A stretch of DNA of 64,000 nt from Ruminiclostridium papyrosolvens C7 (GTDB lineage Bacteria > Bacillota > Clostridia > Acetivibrionales > DSM-1351). The first letter of the stretch is position 1. Each line of letters begins with the position of its first letter. The translations under genes and the position numbers were made by a program. Shown one piece after another: positions 1 through 8,415 of this stretch. The stretch is taken from positions 1 through 64,000 of the forward strand of contig NZ_ATAY01000020.1 of assembly GCF_000421965.1 (NCBI RefSeq), written 5' to 3'. The notes beneath the pieces are model-generated. The model did not search any database, was not told the DNA's origin, and saw only the letters and a program-made list of their open reading frames with translations.

Positions 1-13
1 AACGGTTATTTTT

Positions 14-1393
14 TTATCCTACAAGTATCTTGGCTTCTGGATAAACAATGTCGGAAGTTCTTTTGGAGGACTTCAGTGTCAATGCTACAGCAAAGGATAA
101 AGGGCCGACCCTTCCCAAAAACATTGTTAGAATAATGAGCGCTTTGCTTGCGGTATTCAGTAATGGCGTCGGGCCAAGAGTTAATCCGACTGTACCAAAA
201 GCAGAAGTTGTCTCATATAGTATGTCCAATACATGGAAATTGCTTTGGATTGTAACAATGGCAGTGGTAATTATTACTACAAGAATAGCACTTAATCCTG
301 TTATTGAAAGTGCCTTGTTTACTGTGTGCTGGTGCAATTTTCTCTTAAAAAGAACTACATCCCCGGAGCCTTTTATTTGTGAAAAAACAGCAATCATCAC
401 TGCACCAAATGTAGTAACCTTTATACCACCTCCTGTGGAGCCGGGGGCAGCACCTACAAACATAAGGAATACTGTGAATACCTTTGATATCTCTTTCATA
501 TCGGCAAGATTAATTGAATTAAAGCCTGCGGTTCTGGCTGCTGTCGATTGAAAAAAGGCTGCGTTAATTTTCTCCAAAAAGTTCATAGGTCCCAGTGTTT
601 TAGGATTGCTATATTCGTTTGCGAAGAAAAAAAGAGTACCGGATACCAAAAGTAGAGCAGTTATAACAAGCACCAGTTTTGTATGAAAGAGGAGTGCTTT
701 GTTTTTTCTGAACTCATACAAATCTCTCCAAACCGTAAATCCAAGTCCTCCAACTATTATCAGGCCTGAAATAGTATATATTACTATGGGGTCGTTGTTA
801 AAAGGGGTAATGCTGAGGAATTTGCCGTTAATGGCACCGCTAGTTATGTCAAAGCCGGCATTACAGAAGGCGGAAACAGAGTGAAAAACACTCATATAAA
901 AGCCAAAGGCACCGAACTTTGGCACAAAACTAATAGACAATAAAATTGCCCCAATTGTTTCAACCAGCAGGGTAGTAGTTACAATTCTTCTGACAAGCCG
1001 CAGAACTTCATCGTACCTGAAGGCATTAATGGATTCCTGAGCAATAAGCATCCCTTTTAAGCCCACTTTTTTCTTTAATAACAACGAAAAGAAGGTTGCC
1101 AGAGTAATAATTCCTAAAGCACCCACTTGAATCAATGTTAATATTATTATTTGACCTGTAGTGGACCAGTAAGTATAGGTATCATAAACTACAAGACCTG
1201 TTATGCATGACGCCGAGGTAGAGGTAAACAGAGCATTAATAAAAGGTGTCCATTCTCCCGACCTGCTGGAAAACGGCATTGACAAAAGTACGGCCCCTGT
1301 AAGTATCAAAACTGCGAAACTTAAAACCAAGAGCTTTGATGGAGCAATATTTAACAGATGATGTTCCTTATTTTTTAATTTTCTCTTTTCCAT
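14..1393 (-). CDS. ktrB: KtrB/TrkH-family potassium uptake channel subunit
   Basis: A 459-residue polytopic membrane protein for K+ uptake across the cytoplasmic membrane, normally gated by a cytosolic KtrA/TrkA nucleotide-binding subunit. The four filter segments of the Trk/Ktr/HKT superfamily are visible, each with its glycine: TGLVV, NAGFD, TAGFN and TVGLT. The lengths and the basic N-terminus before the first helix fit KtrB better than the longer proteobacterial TrkH. No ktrA neighbour is visible; it may lie left of the window or elsewhere. The gene points away from the coat genes, with about 215 bp of AT-rich DNA between them. The stop lies only 13 bp inside the window, so the gene is complete. 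Confidence 0.9.
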   Translation of the reverse strand: MEKRKLKNKEHHLLNIAPSKLLVLSFAVLILTGAVLLSMPFSSRSGEWTPFINALFTSTSASCITGLVVYDTYTYWSTTGQIIILTLIQVGALGIITLATFFSLLLKKKVGLKGMLIAQESINAFRYDEVLRLVRRIVTTTLLVETIGAILLSISFVPKFGAFGFYMSVFHSVSAFCNAGFDITSGAINGKFLSITPFNNDPIVIYTISGLIIVGGLGFTVWRDLYEFRKNKALLFHTKLVLVITALLLVSGTLFFFANEYSNPKTLGPMNFLEKINAAFFQSTAARTAGFNSINLADMKEISKVFTVFLMFVGAAPGSTGGGIKVTTFGAVMIAVFSQIKGSGDVVLFKRKLHQHTVNKALSITGLSAILVVIITTAIVTIQSNFHVLDILYETTSAFGTVGLTLGPTPLLNTASKALIILTMFLGRVGPLSFAVALTLKSSKRTSDIVYPEAKILVG

Positions 1394-1557
1394 TTAGTTA
1401 GTACCCACTTTATTTATATTTTTGTACATTATGTCTAATTAAATAGACTACCATAAATTAGCCATTTTATCAATTATCATCTTTAGTAAGAGATTTTTAT
1501 CTATGATTATTATTAATTAAGAATATGATATTTATATTTGTATAAAATAACATTTAA

Positions 1558-1580
1558 GTTCGACTTATATTAAGTTGAAC
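1558..1580. repeat. 10-bp inverted repeat upstream of coat genes
   Basis: GTTCGACTTA, a 3-bp spacer, then TAAGTTGAAC: arms match at 9 of 10 positions. It lies about 30 bp before the start of the first coat-type gene, in the 1394-1609 intergenic stretch. It could be an operator or a leader hairpin. No U-tract follows, so it is not a terminator. I could not assign a sigma-E or sigma-K promoter here with confidence. Confidence 0.35.
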
Positions 1581-1609
1581 AATTTTACAAGGTAAAAGGG
1601 AGGATTGAC

Positions 1610-1807
1610 ATGCCACTTACAAGTAAAGAACTGATGCTGATTCAGGATAATATCAGTATGTGTGAAAACAACATAAAGTATTTACAAGGTTGCGCACAAC
1701 TGGCAAATGACAGCCAGATAAAGAATCTTTGCAACCAATTGGCTAGTGAAGAGAAGAATGGCTTACAGCTTTTGATGAAGCACATAAACACAGCAGGTCA
1801 ACAATAG
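1610..1807 (+). CDS. Small coat-associated protein (hypothetical, 65 aa)
   Basis: A 65-residue, mostly helical protein with an AAGGGAGGA ribosome site before its ATG. It has two cysteines near the middle and no signal peptide. The gene stops 12 bp before the CotF-type gene and the two are surely cotranscribed. Its length and helical pattern (QDNISMCENNIKYLQGCA) resemble the N-terminal half of ferritin-like CotF proteins, so it may be a partner or a split half of a coat protein. This is inferred from context; I do not recognise a named family. Confidence 0.6.
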   Translation: MPLTSKELMLIQDNISMCENNIKYLQGCAQLANDSQIKNLCNQLASEEKNGLQLLMKHINTAGQQ

Positions 1808-1819
1808 GAGGTGTAGAAT

Positions 1820-2089
1820 ATGGCAGAATTAACTGATAAGGAAATAATGGCATCTATTTTAAATGAAAGAAAGCTTGCTGCATCATCATTAACAAATTTG
1901 ATTCTGGAAAGTTCCAATCCGTCTCTTAGAAACGATGTAAAGAGCATATTGACCAGAACTTTTGATGAACAGAAGCATGTTTTTGATATGATGTCCCAAA
2001 AAGGCTGGTATTCTGTACAAAATGCAAACCAGCAGGAGATTTCACAAGCACAGCAGAAGGTTAAGGGCATAGAATCCCAGATGGGATAA
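1820..2089 (+). CDS. CotF-family spore coat protein
   Basis: An 89-residue helical protein of the CotF family (COG5577), whose members are coat proteins assembled by the mother cell. It starts with LTDKEIMASILNERKLAASS, the typical CotF first helix, and the second helix has the TFDEQKHVFDMMSQKGWY segment seen in this family. A strong AGGAGGTG ribosome site precedes the ATG. It follows the 65-residue gene and ends just before a strong terminator, giving a two-gene unit. Expression late in sporulation is known for the family but not shown by a clear promoter here. Confidence 0.8.
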   Translation: MAELTDKEIMASILNERKLAASSLTNLILESSNPSLRNDVKSILTRTFDEQKHVFDMMSQKGWYSVQNANQQEISQAQQKVKGIESQMG

Positions 2090-2094
2090 AAAAA

Positions 2095-2130
2095 ACAATA
2101 CAAGGCAGGCAGCAGCCTGCCTTGTATTGT
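2095..2130. terminator. Strong bidirectional terminator after the coat genes
   Basis: A 16-bp perfect stem (ACAATACAAGGCAGGC) around a 4-base loop. It directly follows the cotF-type stop codon. An A-run lies on the left side, so it would also end transcripts coming from the right. It isolates the coat genes from murA. Confidence 0.85.
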
Positions 2131-2345
2131 AATTTAAACATGAGTAACACTTTATTCACATACGCATAAACTGATATTGCAGGGATAGAGGTTTAAATAT
2201 CTGTATTTTAATTTTTTATATAGGGCTATTATAAGCTTCATATATTTCGAGATAAAACTATTATAATTAACTTTTAAATAGGAGTGAGAAAAAGTGACAT
2301 TACAAATATCAACAATGTCCCGGAATGACGGAGGTGTTTTTTATT

Positions 2346-2688
2346 ATGAGCAAAATAATAGTCACGGGAGGTAAAAAATTAAAAGGTGAAATAGAAATTG
2401 AGGGTGCCAAAAACGCTGTTTTACCAATATTAGCTGCTACAATTCTTAATCGTGGCGAGAATGTAATCAAGAATTGTCCCATGTTTAAGGACGTGGAAGT
2501 TATAATTGAAATTTTAAGAACTATCGGTTGCAAAGTAAAAGTAGAAGATAACGTCGTGACTGTGGATTCAACAACATTAACTTCTACAGAGGTTCCCGAA
2601 CATCTCGCCGCAGAAATGAGATGTTCAATAATATTAATGGGTCCTTTACTGGCTAGAGAAGGAAAAGTGACTATAAGCTATCCGGGTG
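2346..2688 (+). pseudogene. murA: murA 5' part: UDP-GlcNAc enolpyruvyl transferase, interrupted
   Basis: First 114 codons plus one base of MurA, the enzyme that transfers enolpyruvate from PEP to UDP-GlcNAc in the first committed step of peptidoglycan synthesis. The start at 2346 follows a CGGAGGTG ribosome site; an ATG at 2325 would overlap that site. The substrate-binding Lys22-Asn23 (GAKNAVLP) is present. The reading frame matches MurA up to SYPG and then runs into foreign sequence and stops at 2723. Joined to base 13264 it continues as PGGCELGPRP without a lost or gained base, giving a 418-residue protein, the normal MurA length. The active-site Cys116 (Cys115 in E. coli numbering) is on the distant 3' part, so this fragment alone cannot be active. 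Confidence 0.93.
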
Positions 2689-3109
2689 AGTGTGTTACTT
2701 TGGATTCAAGTAATTTAAGTTGACGTATCATTTTTCTGAATTGTATAGCTTTTCTAACCTTATTTACTACCACCATTCTGTTAATCTTATTAATTGGTTT
2801 TGGAATAAAATCATAAATATCGTAATTCAACACTTTTTCAATTTGATCCATCTCTATGGTGGATGCAATTATTACCGGTATTTCCTTATAAGAATTCGTT
2901 TTGCAAAATTCCTCAAGAAACCCAAATCCATCTAAAACTGGCATTACCAAATCAAGTATTATAACATCAACATTTCTGCTTTCTACCATATCCAGAGCTT
3001 CTCGTCCATTAAGGACTGAAACTATATTAACACGTTCTTTGTAAAGATAATTTCGTAGTATTGCATTGTCCAGGATATTATCATCAGTTACAAGAATAGT
3101 ACTAATCAT
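2678..3109 (-). CDS. Response regulator receiver protein, reads out through segment end
   Basis: A 143-residue protein made almost entirely of a CheY-like receiver domain. The acidic pair Asp9-Asp10, phosphoacceptor Asp53 (ILDLVMP), Ser83/Thr84 and Lys104 (PKP) are all present. An AAGGAG ribosome site precedes the ATG. After the receiver the chain goes on for about 25 residues (helix IRQLKLLE) as in regulators with an added output domain, then crosses the left end of the intervening segment. Its last residues (SPG) and its TAG stop are encoded by the murA strand opposite. The original C-terminus is thus probably lost. It has no adjacent histidine kinase. It may act as a stand-alone receiver. 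Confidence 0.8.
   Translation of the reverse strand: MISTILVTDDNILDNAILRNYLYKERVNIVSVLNGREALDMVESRNVDVIILDLVMPVLDGFGFLEEFCKTNSYKEIPVIIASTIEMDQIEKVLNYDIYDFIPKPINKINRMVVVNKVRKAIQFRKMIRQLKLLESKVTHSPG
2687..2699 (+). repeat. Left end inverted repeat of the murA-splitting segment
   Basis: TGAGTGTGTTACT, matching the reverse complement of 13247-13259 at 12 of 13 positions. Extending both by three bases keeps TG in common (14 of 16). The murA coding sequence stops matching the family exactly at this point. Confidence 0.8.
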
Positions 3110-3261
3110 AGCAGACTCCTTCTTATGTATTTGTATTTTGTTTCCAGTACAGTATTCGATATAGAATACAAAATACCTCCAATATTATAATTTAAAATAA
3201 AAGGTTGTAAATATTATACAAAATGATGAATTTAAAGTTACATTTTTGTTGTACATAATTA

Positions 3262-3270
3262 TGGTATAAT
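3262..3270 (+). promoter_or_regulatory. Extended -10 promoter before the ECF sigma gene
   Basis: TGGTATAAT is a perfect extended -10 (TGnTATAAT). It lies about 90 bp before the sigma-factor gene, in the 248-bp gap between the divergent response regulator and sigma genes. No good -35 is visible at 16-18 bp, as is common with extended -10 promoters. Confidence 0.5.
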
Positions 3271-3357
3271 TGTTTTGAATATATGAAGGCTTGCAATATT
3301 ATGGGCTATTGGGTAAAATGGCATTTCAGATCTATAAAAAAAGTAAGGATCTAAAAT

Positions 3358-3954
3358 ATGGAAACAATAAATGAAAACAACTTGTTGCACAAGGCACGCA
3401 ACGGGGACACCGGGGCATTTGAGGAGCTTACGGCTGTATACTATTCAAAAGTCTACAGTATTTGCTACAGGATGCTCAATAACACCGAAGATGCATATGA
3501 ACAGGCTCAGGAGACATTTATAAAGGCTTTCAAGTACATAAAGGACTTTAAGGGGAATTGTGCCATATCTACGTGGCTTTACAGAATTGCAACCAATGTA
3601 TGTCTGGATTTTATTAGAAAAAACAAGAAAAAGAAAGTAGTCTCCATAGAGCAGAGCACTTTTGAGGATTTAAAGCTTAAAGACAGTCTGGTTTCAGATA
3701 ATCCGGGGCCGGAAAAAGTAGCAGAGACCAATGCGCAGAAACAGGCCATAAAAGAAGCCATGGATAAAATGAACGAAAAAAACCGCTTGGTTATCATACT
3801 CCGTGATTTTATGGGACTTAGTTATGATGAAATATCGGATACAATGAAAATTCCTGTAGGCACTGTGAAATCAAGAATCAGCAGGGCCAGAAACGAACTA
3901 AGGGAATTATTGTGCAAGGATAAGGAACATTTATTTACCGATTACGTCAAATAA
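3358..3954 (+). CDS. ECF-type RNA polymerase sigma factor
   Basis: A 198-residue sigma-70 family factor of the extracytoplasmic-function type: only regions 2 and 4 are present. Region 2 covers about residues 20-95 (QETFIKAFKYI, STWLYRIATNVCLDFIRK). Region 4 covers about 135-190 with the helix-turn-helix LSYDEISDTMKIPVGTVKSR. An AAGGAT ribosome site precedes the ATG. The next gene, 20 bp downstream, is a membrane zinc-finger anti-sigma factor, so the pair forms a transmembrane stress switch. polA follows in the same direction. The inducing signal cannot be read from the sequence. Likely autoregulated, as is usual for the family. Confidence 0.9.
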   Translation: METINENNLLHKARNGDTGAFEELTAVYYSKVYSICYRMLNNTEDAYEQAQETFIKAFKYIKDFKGNCAISTWLYRIATNVCLDFIRKNKKKKVVSIEQSTFEDLKLKDSLVSDNPGPEKVAETNAQKQAIKEAMDKMNEKNRLVIILRDFMGLSYDEISDTMKIPVGTVKSRISRARNELRELLCKDKEHLFTDYVK

Positions 3955-3974
3955 AGTGAAAGGAGGGAATTGAT

Positions 3975-5111
3975 ATGGATTTTTGCAAGGAATCAGATTA
4001 CTATGTATCTTTATATATTGACGATATGCTTGAAGAGGCAATAAAAATAGAATTTGAAAAGCATATAAATGAGTGCGGTAAATGTTCTCAAAAGGTCAAG
4101 GAAGCTTTAGCTGTGGCAGAGTTGTGCAGAGAAAGTGGCGATATAAAGCTGCCACAGAATTTTTCGTCTTCCCTCCATGACAGGCTGGTAGAAGTTGCGG
4201 AAAATAAAAAAGAAAATAAAGGCAGGTTGTTTATATATAATAAAAAGCTAATTGCGGGGCTGTCAACGGCTGCTGTACTGTTAATATCTCTACTGGCATA
4301 CAGTATGCTTCCCCATACAGATTTAAACAAGCAGGCCGCCGGTATTTCTACAGGTATAACTGCTTCTAATTCTGCTGAGGATAGTGCAAAGGATTCTGCT
4401 ATTTCCAAACAGGAATCAGTACAGAAATTTAGTGCCCAAGAGAATAATAATAATGAAAGCCAACCATCATCCGACAAACTGACAGCCGACAACAGCAGGA
4501 GTACAGAAAAAGATTACCCGGAAAAAAGAGTTTTTGAGGAAAAAGGTGAAAATAAAGCAGTATTAAAGTCAAGTCAAAGTACGAAAAAAACGGATGGAGA
4601 ATCAAAAGAGAAAACTGGGTCAGTATACAAAATAAAAGTTGCTGAAGATACTGCCCCCATGCAGTTTTTTTCAAATACAGCGGAAATGACTTTAAATTCG
4701 GCAACTAAGGATAAAGAAAATGAAGATGAAGCCTTAAAGGGCTTAATGTCAGAGTTGGGAGGCCAGGAGCTAACTACTGATGACAAAACTGTAGTTATTA
4801 TGGCTCAAAAAAATTATGTTGATTATGTAATTCCATTAGAATCATTTACTAAAATTCAGCAGTTGGCTAATGATAAATATAATCTGGACATTAGCATAAA
4901 GCTACCTGTGACAAAAGAAAATATTAGTGAGAAATATAAAGAACTTGAGAAACAGAGAGATGAATTGACCCAAAAAATTAGTGATATGGAAATAAAAGGT
5001 GAAAATACTTTAACTCTGGAAAAAGAAAGAAATGATTTATCGCAAAAGTTGGATGAGATTGTAAAGAATAGTGGTATGATAACGGTAAGAATATTTTTTG
5101 CAGATAGATAA
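3975..5111 (+). CDS. Transmembrane zinc-finger anti-sigma factor
   Basis: A 378-residue single-pass membrane protein that should hold the upstream sigma factor inactive. The cytoplasmic N-terminus has the zinc-binding anti-sigma signature His30-x3-Cys34-x2-Cys37. One membrane helix lies at about residues 92-110 (LIAGLSTAAVLLISLLAYSM). The outside part begins with a low-complexity Ser/Asn/Lys-rich linker (about 115-225) and ends in a structured region with a heptad coiled coil at about 325-365 (ELEKQRDELTQKISDMEIKG). The ribosome site is AAAGGAGGGAA. The outer domain is probably the sensor; I do not recognise it as a named domain with certainty. Confidence 0.85.
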   Translation: MDFCKESDYYVSLYIDDMLEEAIKIEFEKHINECGKCSQKVKEALAVAELCRESGDIKLPQNFSSSLHDRLVEVAENKKENKGRLFIYNKKLIAGLSTAAVLLISLLAYSMLPHTDLNKQAAGISTGITASNSAEDSAKDSAISKQESVQKFSAQENNNNESQPSSDKLTADNSRSTEKDYPEKRVFEEKGENKAVLKSSQSTKKTDGESKEKTGSVYKIKVAEDTAPMQFFSNTAEMTLNSATKDKENEDEALKGLMSELGGQELTTDDKTVVIMAQKNYVDYVIPLESFTKIQQLANDKYNLDISIKLPVTKENISEKYKELEKQRDELTQKISDMEIKGENTLTLEKERNDLSQKLDEIVKNSGMITVRIFFADR

Positions 5112-5126
5112 TTAGCGGAGGCACAA

Positions 5127-7817
5127 ATGAATTCGGAAGACAAAATTTTAGTTGTAGACGGTAACAGTATACTAAACAGAGCTTTTTACGGACTAAGCAG
5201 AGCAGCCATGCTTACAACGTCCGAGGGATTATATACAAATGCGGTTTTTGGGTTCATAAACATACTTTCAAAATATCTTCAGGATGAAAATCCAAGGTAT
5301 GTTTGTGTAGCCTTTGATTTAAAAGCTCCTACCTTCAGGCATAAGGAGTATGACCAATACAAGGCTCAAAGAAAGGGAATGCCAAATGAGTTGGCAGTTC
5401 AGGTTCCCATCATAAAACAGGTGTTAGATGCTATGAACATTGCAAGGGTCGAAGTGGAAGGGTTTGAAGCTGACGATATACTGGGAACTGTTTCATCGTA
5501 CGCTGAAAAGCAGGGAATGGAAACGATACTATTAACCGGTGACAGGGATTCATTACAGCTGGCTTCTTGCCATACAAGAATAAAGCTTCCTGTAACAAGG
5601 GGAAATAAAACCGAAACAGATCAGTATGATTATGATAAGGTTATAGAGAAATACGGAGTAACACCGGGCCAGCTTATAGACGTAAAAGGGCTTATGGGGG
5701 ATGCATCGGACAACATTCCGGGAGTACCCGGTATAGGTGAAAAAACTGCACTTGATCTGATTAAGAAGTTTAACTCTTTAGAAGAATTATATGAAAATTT
5801 AGATAAAGTAGAGAAGAAGGGCGTCCGTGAAAAACTGGAGAATAACAAAGAGCTTGCTTTTATGAGTAAAAGGCTGGCTACTATATTCAGAAAAGTTCCC
5901 GGTGTGGAGAATATAAGTAGTTTTGCAAGGACAGAAATTGACAAAGAAGCATTATATAGTATCTTCAAACGGCTGGAATTTAAGACACTTATAGAAAAGT
6001 TCGGTCTGGAAAATACACCTTTTGTAGAAGCAACTGAAGCTTTAAAAATTGAACATGTGGATGTTCATTCCGTAAGTGAACTACAATCATATATTAGTGT
6101 AATCAAGCTCAGCGGTATGATATCGGTGTATTATCACGTTGACCCTACAGGCAGTTACCTGGATGATTTGTGTATTTTTGCCTGTAATGAAGAATACGCA
6201 CCAGCAAATATCATTTTCTCCGAAAAATTAACCTGTGAAACGGCCATTAATGAACTTCGTGAAATATTGGAGAGTAAGGATATTGAAAAATACGGACATG
6301 ATTTAAAAAATTTATACAAGTATCTCAAGTCTCATGGAATAGAGTTTGAAAATGTAGTATTTGATACTTTTATAGCAGCATATATACTTGAACCTACCAG
6401 AAGCACTTACACAGTTTCTGAGTTGTCTGAAGATAAACTAGAGCAGAGCATAACCCCCGTTGAAGTTTTGTATGACAAACATGGCAAAAGACTTGATCAG
6501 GGACAGGATGTAAGTTCATCTGAGGTTTGTGCTGCGGCGGTAAATGCCATATTTGGGCTGACACAGAAGCTGAGGCCTATTATAAGGGATAATGGTCAGG
6601 ATGAACTTTACTATAAAATAGAATTACCTCTTGTTGAGGTACTGGCTGATATGGAGCTAAGGGGTTTCAAAGTTGACGTTGAAGGCTTGAAAGCATATTC
6701 AAAGGAAATGGATTCAAGACTTGTAATACTGGAAAATGAAATATACATGCAGGCAGGAGAGACCTTTAATATAAATTCTCCAAAACAGCTGGGCGTAATA
6801 CTTTTTGAAAAACTGGGACTGCCTGTTGGAAAGAAAACGAAAACAGGATATTCAACAAATGCAGAGGTACTGGAACAGCTTTCCTACAAGCATGAAATAG
6901 TCGAAAGAATTCTTGAATACAGACAGCTGATGAAACTTAAGTCAACATATGCGGATGGACTTTTGTCTGTATTGGAGCAGGATGGTAAGATTCATTCAAA
7001 CTTTAACCAGACAGTGACGGCAACAGGAAGAATCAGCAGTACCGAGCCTAATTTGCAAAATATACCAGTTAAATTAGAAATGGGAAGAAAAATACGAAAG
7101 GTATTTATTCCCACCAACCAAGATTATGTACTGCTGGATGCAGATTATTCACAGATAGAACTAAGAGTACTTGCACATATAACAGATGATCCTAACATGA
7201 TAGAAGCCTTCTTAAAAAACGAGGACATTCATACTACTACTGCTTCAAAGGTATTTGGAATACCGCCGGAAGAGGTATCATCGTTAATGAGGTCAAGGGC
7301 GAAAGCCGTTAATTTTGGAATAGTTTACGGAATAGGGGATTTCAGCCTTTCAAAAGATATCGGGGTAACAAAAAAGGAAGCTCGACAATATATAGATGAC
7401 TATCTTGACAAGTATTCCAAGGTTAAGGAGTACATGAGTGATACTGTTGAAAAAGGCAAAGAATTTGGGTTTGTGACAACTCTTTACAACAGAAGAAGGT
7501 ATCTTCCTGAGCTTAAATCCAGTAATTTTAACATGCGTTCCTTTGGAGAGCGTGTTGCAATGAATACGCCTATTCAGGGAAGTGCGGCAGATATTATAAA
7601 AATATCCATGGTAAAGGTTTATAATGAACTGAAAAAGAGAAGGCTCAAGTCAAAACTTATTCTACAGGTTCATGATGAATTGATTGTAGAAACAGAAAGA
7701 TCTGAATTGGAAGAGGTATCAAAATTGTTAAAGGATTGTATGGAAAATGCCGTACAATTAAAAGTACCTTTAACAGTAGATGTAAAACATGGGGATAGTT
7801 GGTATGAAACAAAATAG
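5127..7817 (+). CDS. polA: DNA polymerase I
   Basis: An 896-residue family A polymerase for Okazaki-fragment processing and repair. Order: 5'-3' exonuclease (about 1-300; LLTGDRDSLQL, SDNIPGVPGIGEKTA); a vestigial 3'-5' exonuclease-like region (about 310-490); polymerase (about 500-896) with motif A LLDADYSQIELR, motif B RAKAVNFGIVYG and motif C QVHDELIVE. The region where proofreading enzymes carry Asp-x-Glu reads SVYYHVDPT, so proofreading is probably lost, as in other Gram-positive Pol I enzymes. It starts 15 bp after the anti-sigma gene and overlaps coaE by 14 bp, so it may share the sigma-factor transcript. Confidence 0.97.
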   Translation: MNSEDKILVVDGNSILNRAFYGLSRAAMLTTSEGLYTNAVFGFINILSKYLQDENPRYVCVAFDLKAPTFRHKEYDQYKAQRKGMPNELAVQVPIIKQVLDAMNIARVEVEGFEADDILGTVSSYAEKQGMETILLTGDRDSLQLASCHTRIKLPVTRGNKTETDQYDYDKVIEKYGVTPGQLIDVKGLMGDASDNIPGVPGIGEKTALDLIKKFNSLEELYENLDKVEKKGVREKLENNKELAFMSKRLATIFRKVPGVENISSFARTEIDKEALYSIFKRLEFKTLIEKFGLENTPFVEATEALKIEHVDVHSVSELQSYISVIKLSGMISVYYHVDPTGSYLDDLCIFACNEEYAPANIIFSEKLTCETAINELREILESKDIEKYGHDLKNLYKYLKSHGIEFENVVFDTFIAAYILEPTRSTYTVSELSEDKLEQSITPVEVLYDKHGKRLDQGQDVSSSEVCAAAVNAIFGLTQKLRPIIRDNGQDELYYKIELPLVEVLADMELRGFKVDVEGLKAYSKEMDSRLVILENEIYMQAGETFNINSPKQLGVILFEKLGLPVGKKTKTGYSTNAEVLEQLSYKHEIVERILEYRQLMKLKSTYADGLLSVLEQDGKIHSNFNQTVTATGRISSTEPNLQNIPVKLEMGRKIRKVFIPTNQDYVLLDADYSQIELRVLAHITDDPNMIEAFLKNEDIHTTTASKVFGIPPEEVSSLMRSRAKAVNFGIVYGIGDFSLSKDIGVTKKEARQYIDDYLDKYSKVKEYMSDTVEKGKEFGFVTTLYNRRRYLPELKSSNFNMRSFGERVAMNTPIQGSAADIIKISMVKVYNELKKRRLKSKLILQVHDELIVETERSELEEVSKLLKDCMENAVQLKVPLTVDVKHGDSWYETK

Positions 7818-8415
7818 GAAATCAATTATTTTAGGGGTAACAGGCGGAATAGGGAGTGGAAAAAGTACAGTAAGCAGTATTCTCAAAGAACTTGGCGCTG
7901 TTGTAATTGATGCAGATGTGATAAGCAGAGAGGTCGTAGAGCCCGGGAAAATGGCCTTAGAGGAGTTGACACAGGAGTTCGGTAAGGATATACTTGATGA
8001 TTGGGGACAGCTTAAACGCAAAGAACTGGCGGCTAGAGTGTTTAGCGATGAATACAAACTCAGGATTTTGAACAGTATTGTGCATAAATATGTTGCCCAA
8101 AAAATAAAAGAAAATGTGGAAGAACAGCTGCTAAAACAGACAAAAGTTATTGTTATTGATGCACCCATTCCTATTAAAAACGGTTTTCTTGATTTGTGTG
8201 ATGAGGTTTGGACGGTTTTTGCGCTTATGGAAATAAGGGTTAAAAGAATAATGAAGAGAAACGGTATGACCTATGAGGAAGCTGTTTCAAGAATTCAATC
8301 CCAGATTTCTGATGAGGAATATTTAAGTATCGCAAATAAAGTTATCAATAATAATGATGATGTGACGACCCTTAGACAAGAAGTGGAAAGTCAGTTTGCA
8401 AGGCTGTTAAGGTGA
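7804..8415 (+). CDS. coaE: Dephospho-CoA kinase
   Basis: A 203-residue cytoplasmic P-loop kinase for the last step of coenzyme A synthesis: ATP-dependent phosphorylation of the ribose 3'-OH of dephospho-CoA. The P-loop GVTGGIGSGKST starts near residue 9, followed by the CoaE-typical VIDADVISREVVEPG and the lid region VKRIMKRNGMTYEEA. The start at 7804 is chosen because the family begins a few residues before the P-loop; an in-frame ATG at 7789 is also possible. It overlaps the end of polA by 14 bp and the next gene by 4 bp, so all three are translationally coupled. polA-coaE pairing is common in Firmicutes. Confidence 0.95.
   Translation: MKQNRKSIILGVTGGIGSGKSTVSSILKELGAVVIDADVISREVVEPGKMALEELTQEFGKDILDDWGQLKRKELAARVFSDEYKLRILNSIVHKYVAQKIKENVEEQLLKQTKVIVIDAPIPIKNGFLDLCDEVWTVFALMEIRVKRIMKRNGMTYEEAVSRIQSQISDEEYLSIANKVINNNDDVTTLRQEVESQFARLLR

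Noticed and set aside
48-551. Rightward frame opposite the potassium transporter
   Set aside because: It is antisense to a clearly conserved membrane protein with four filter motifs and has no homology that I recognise.
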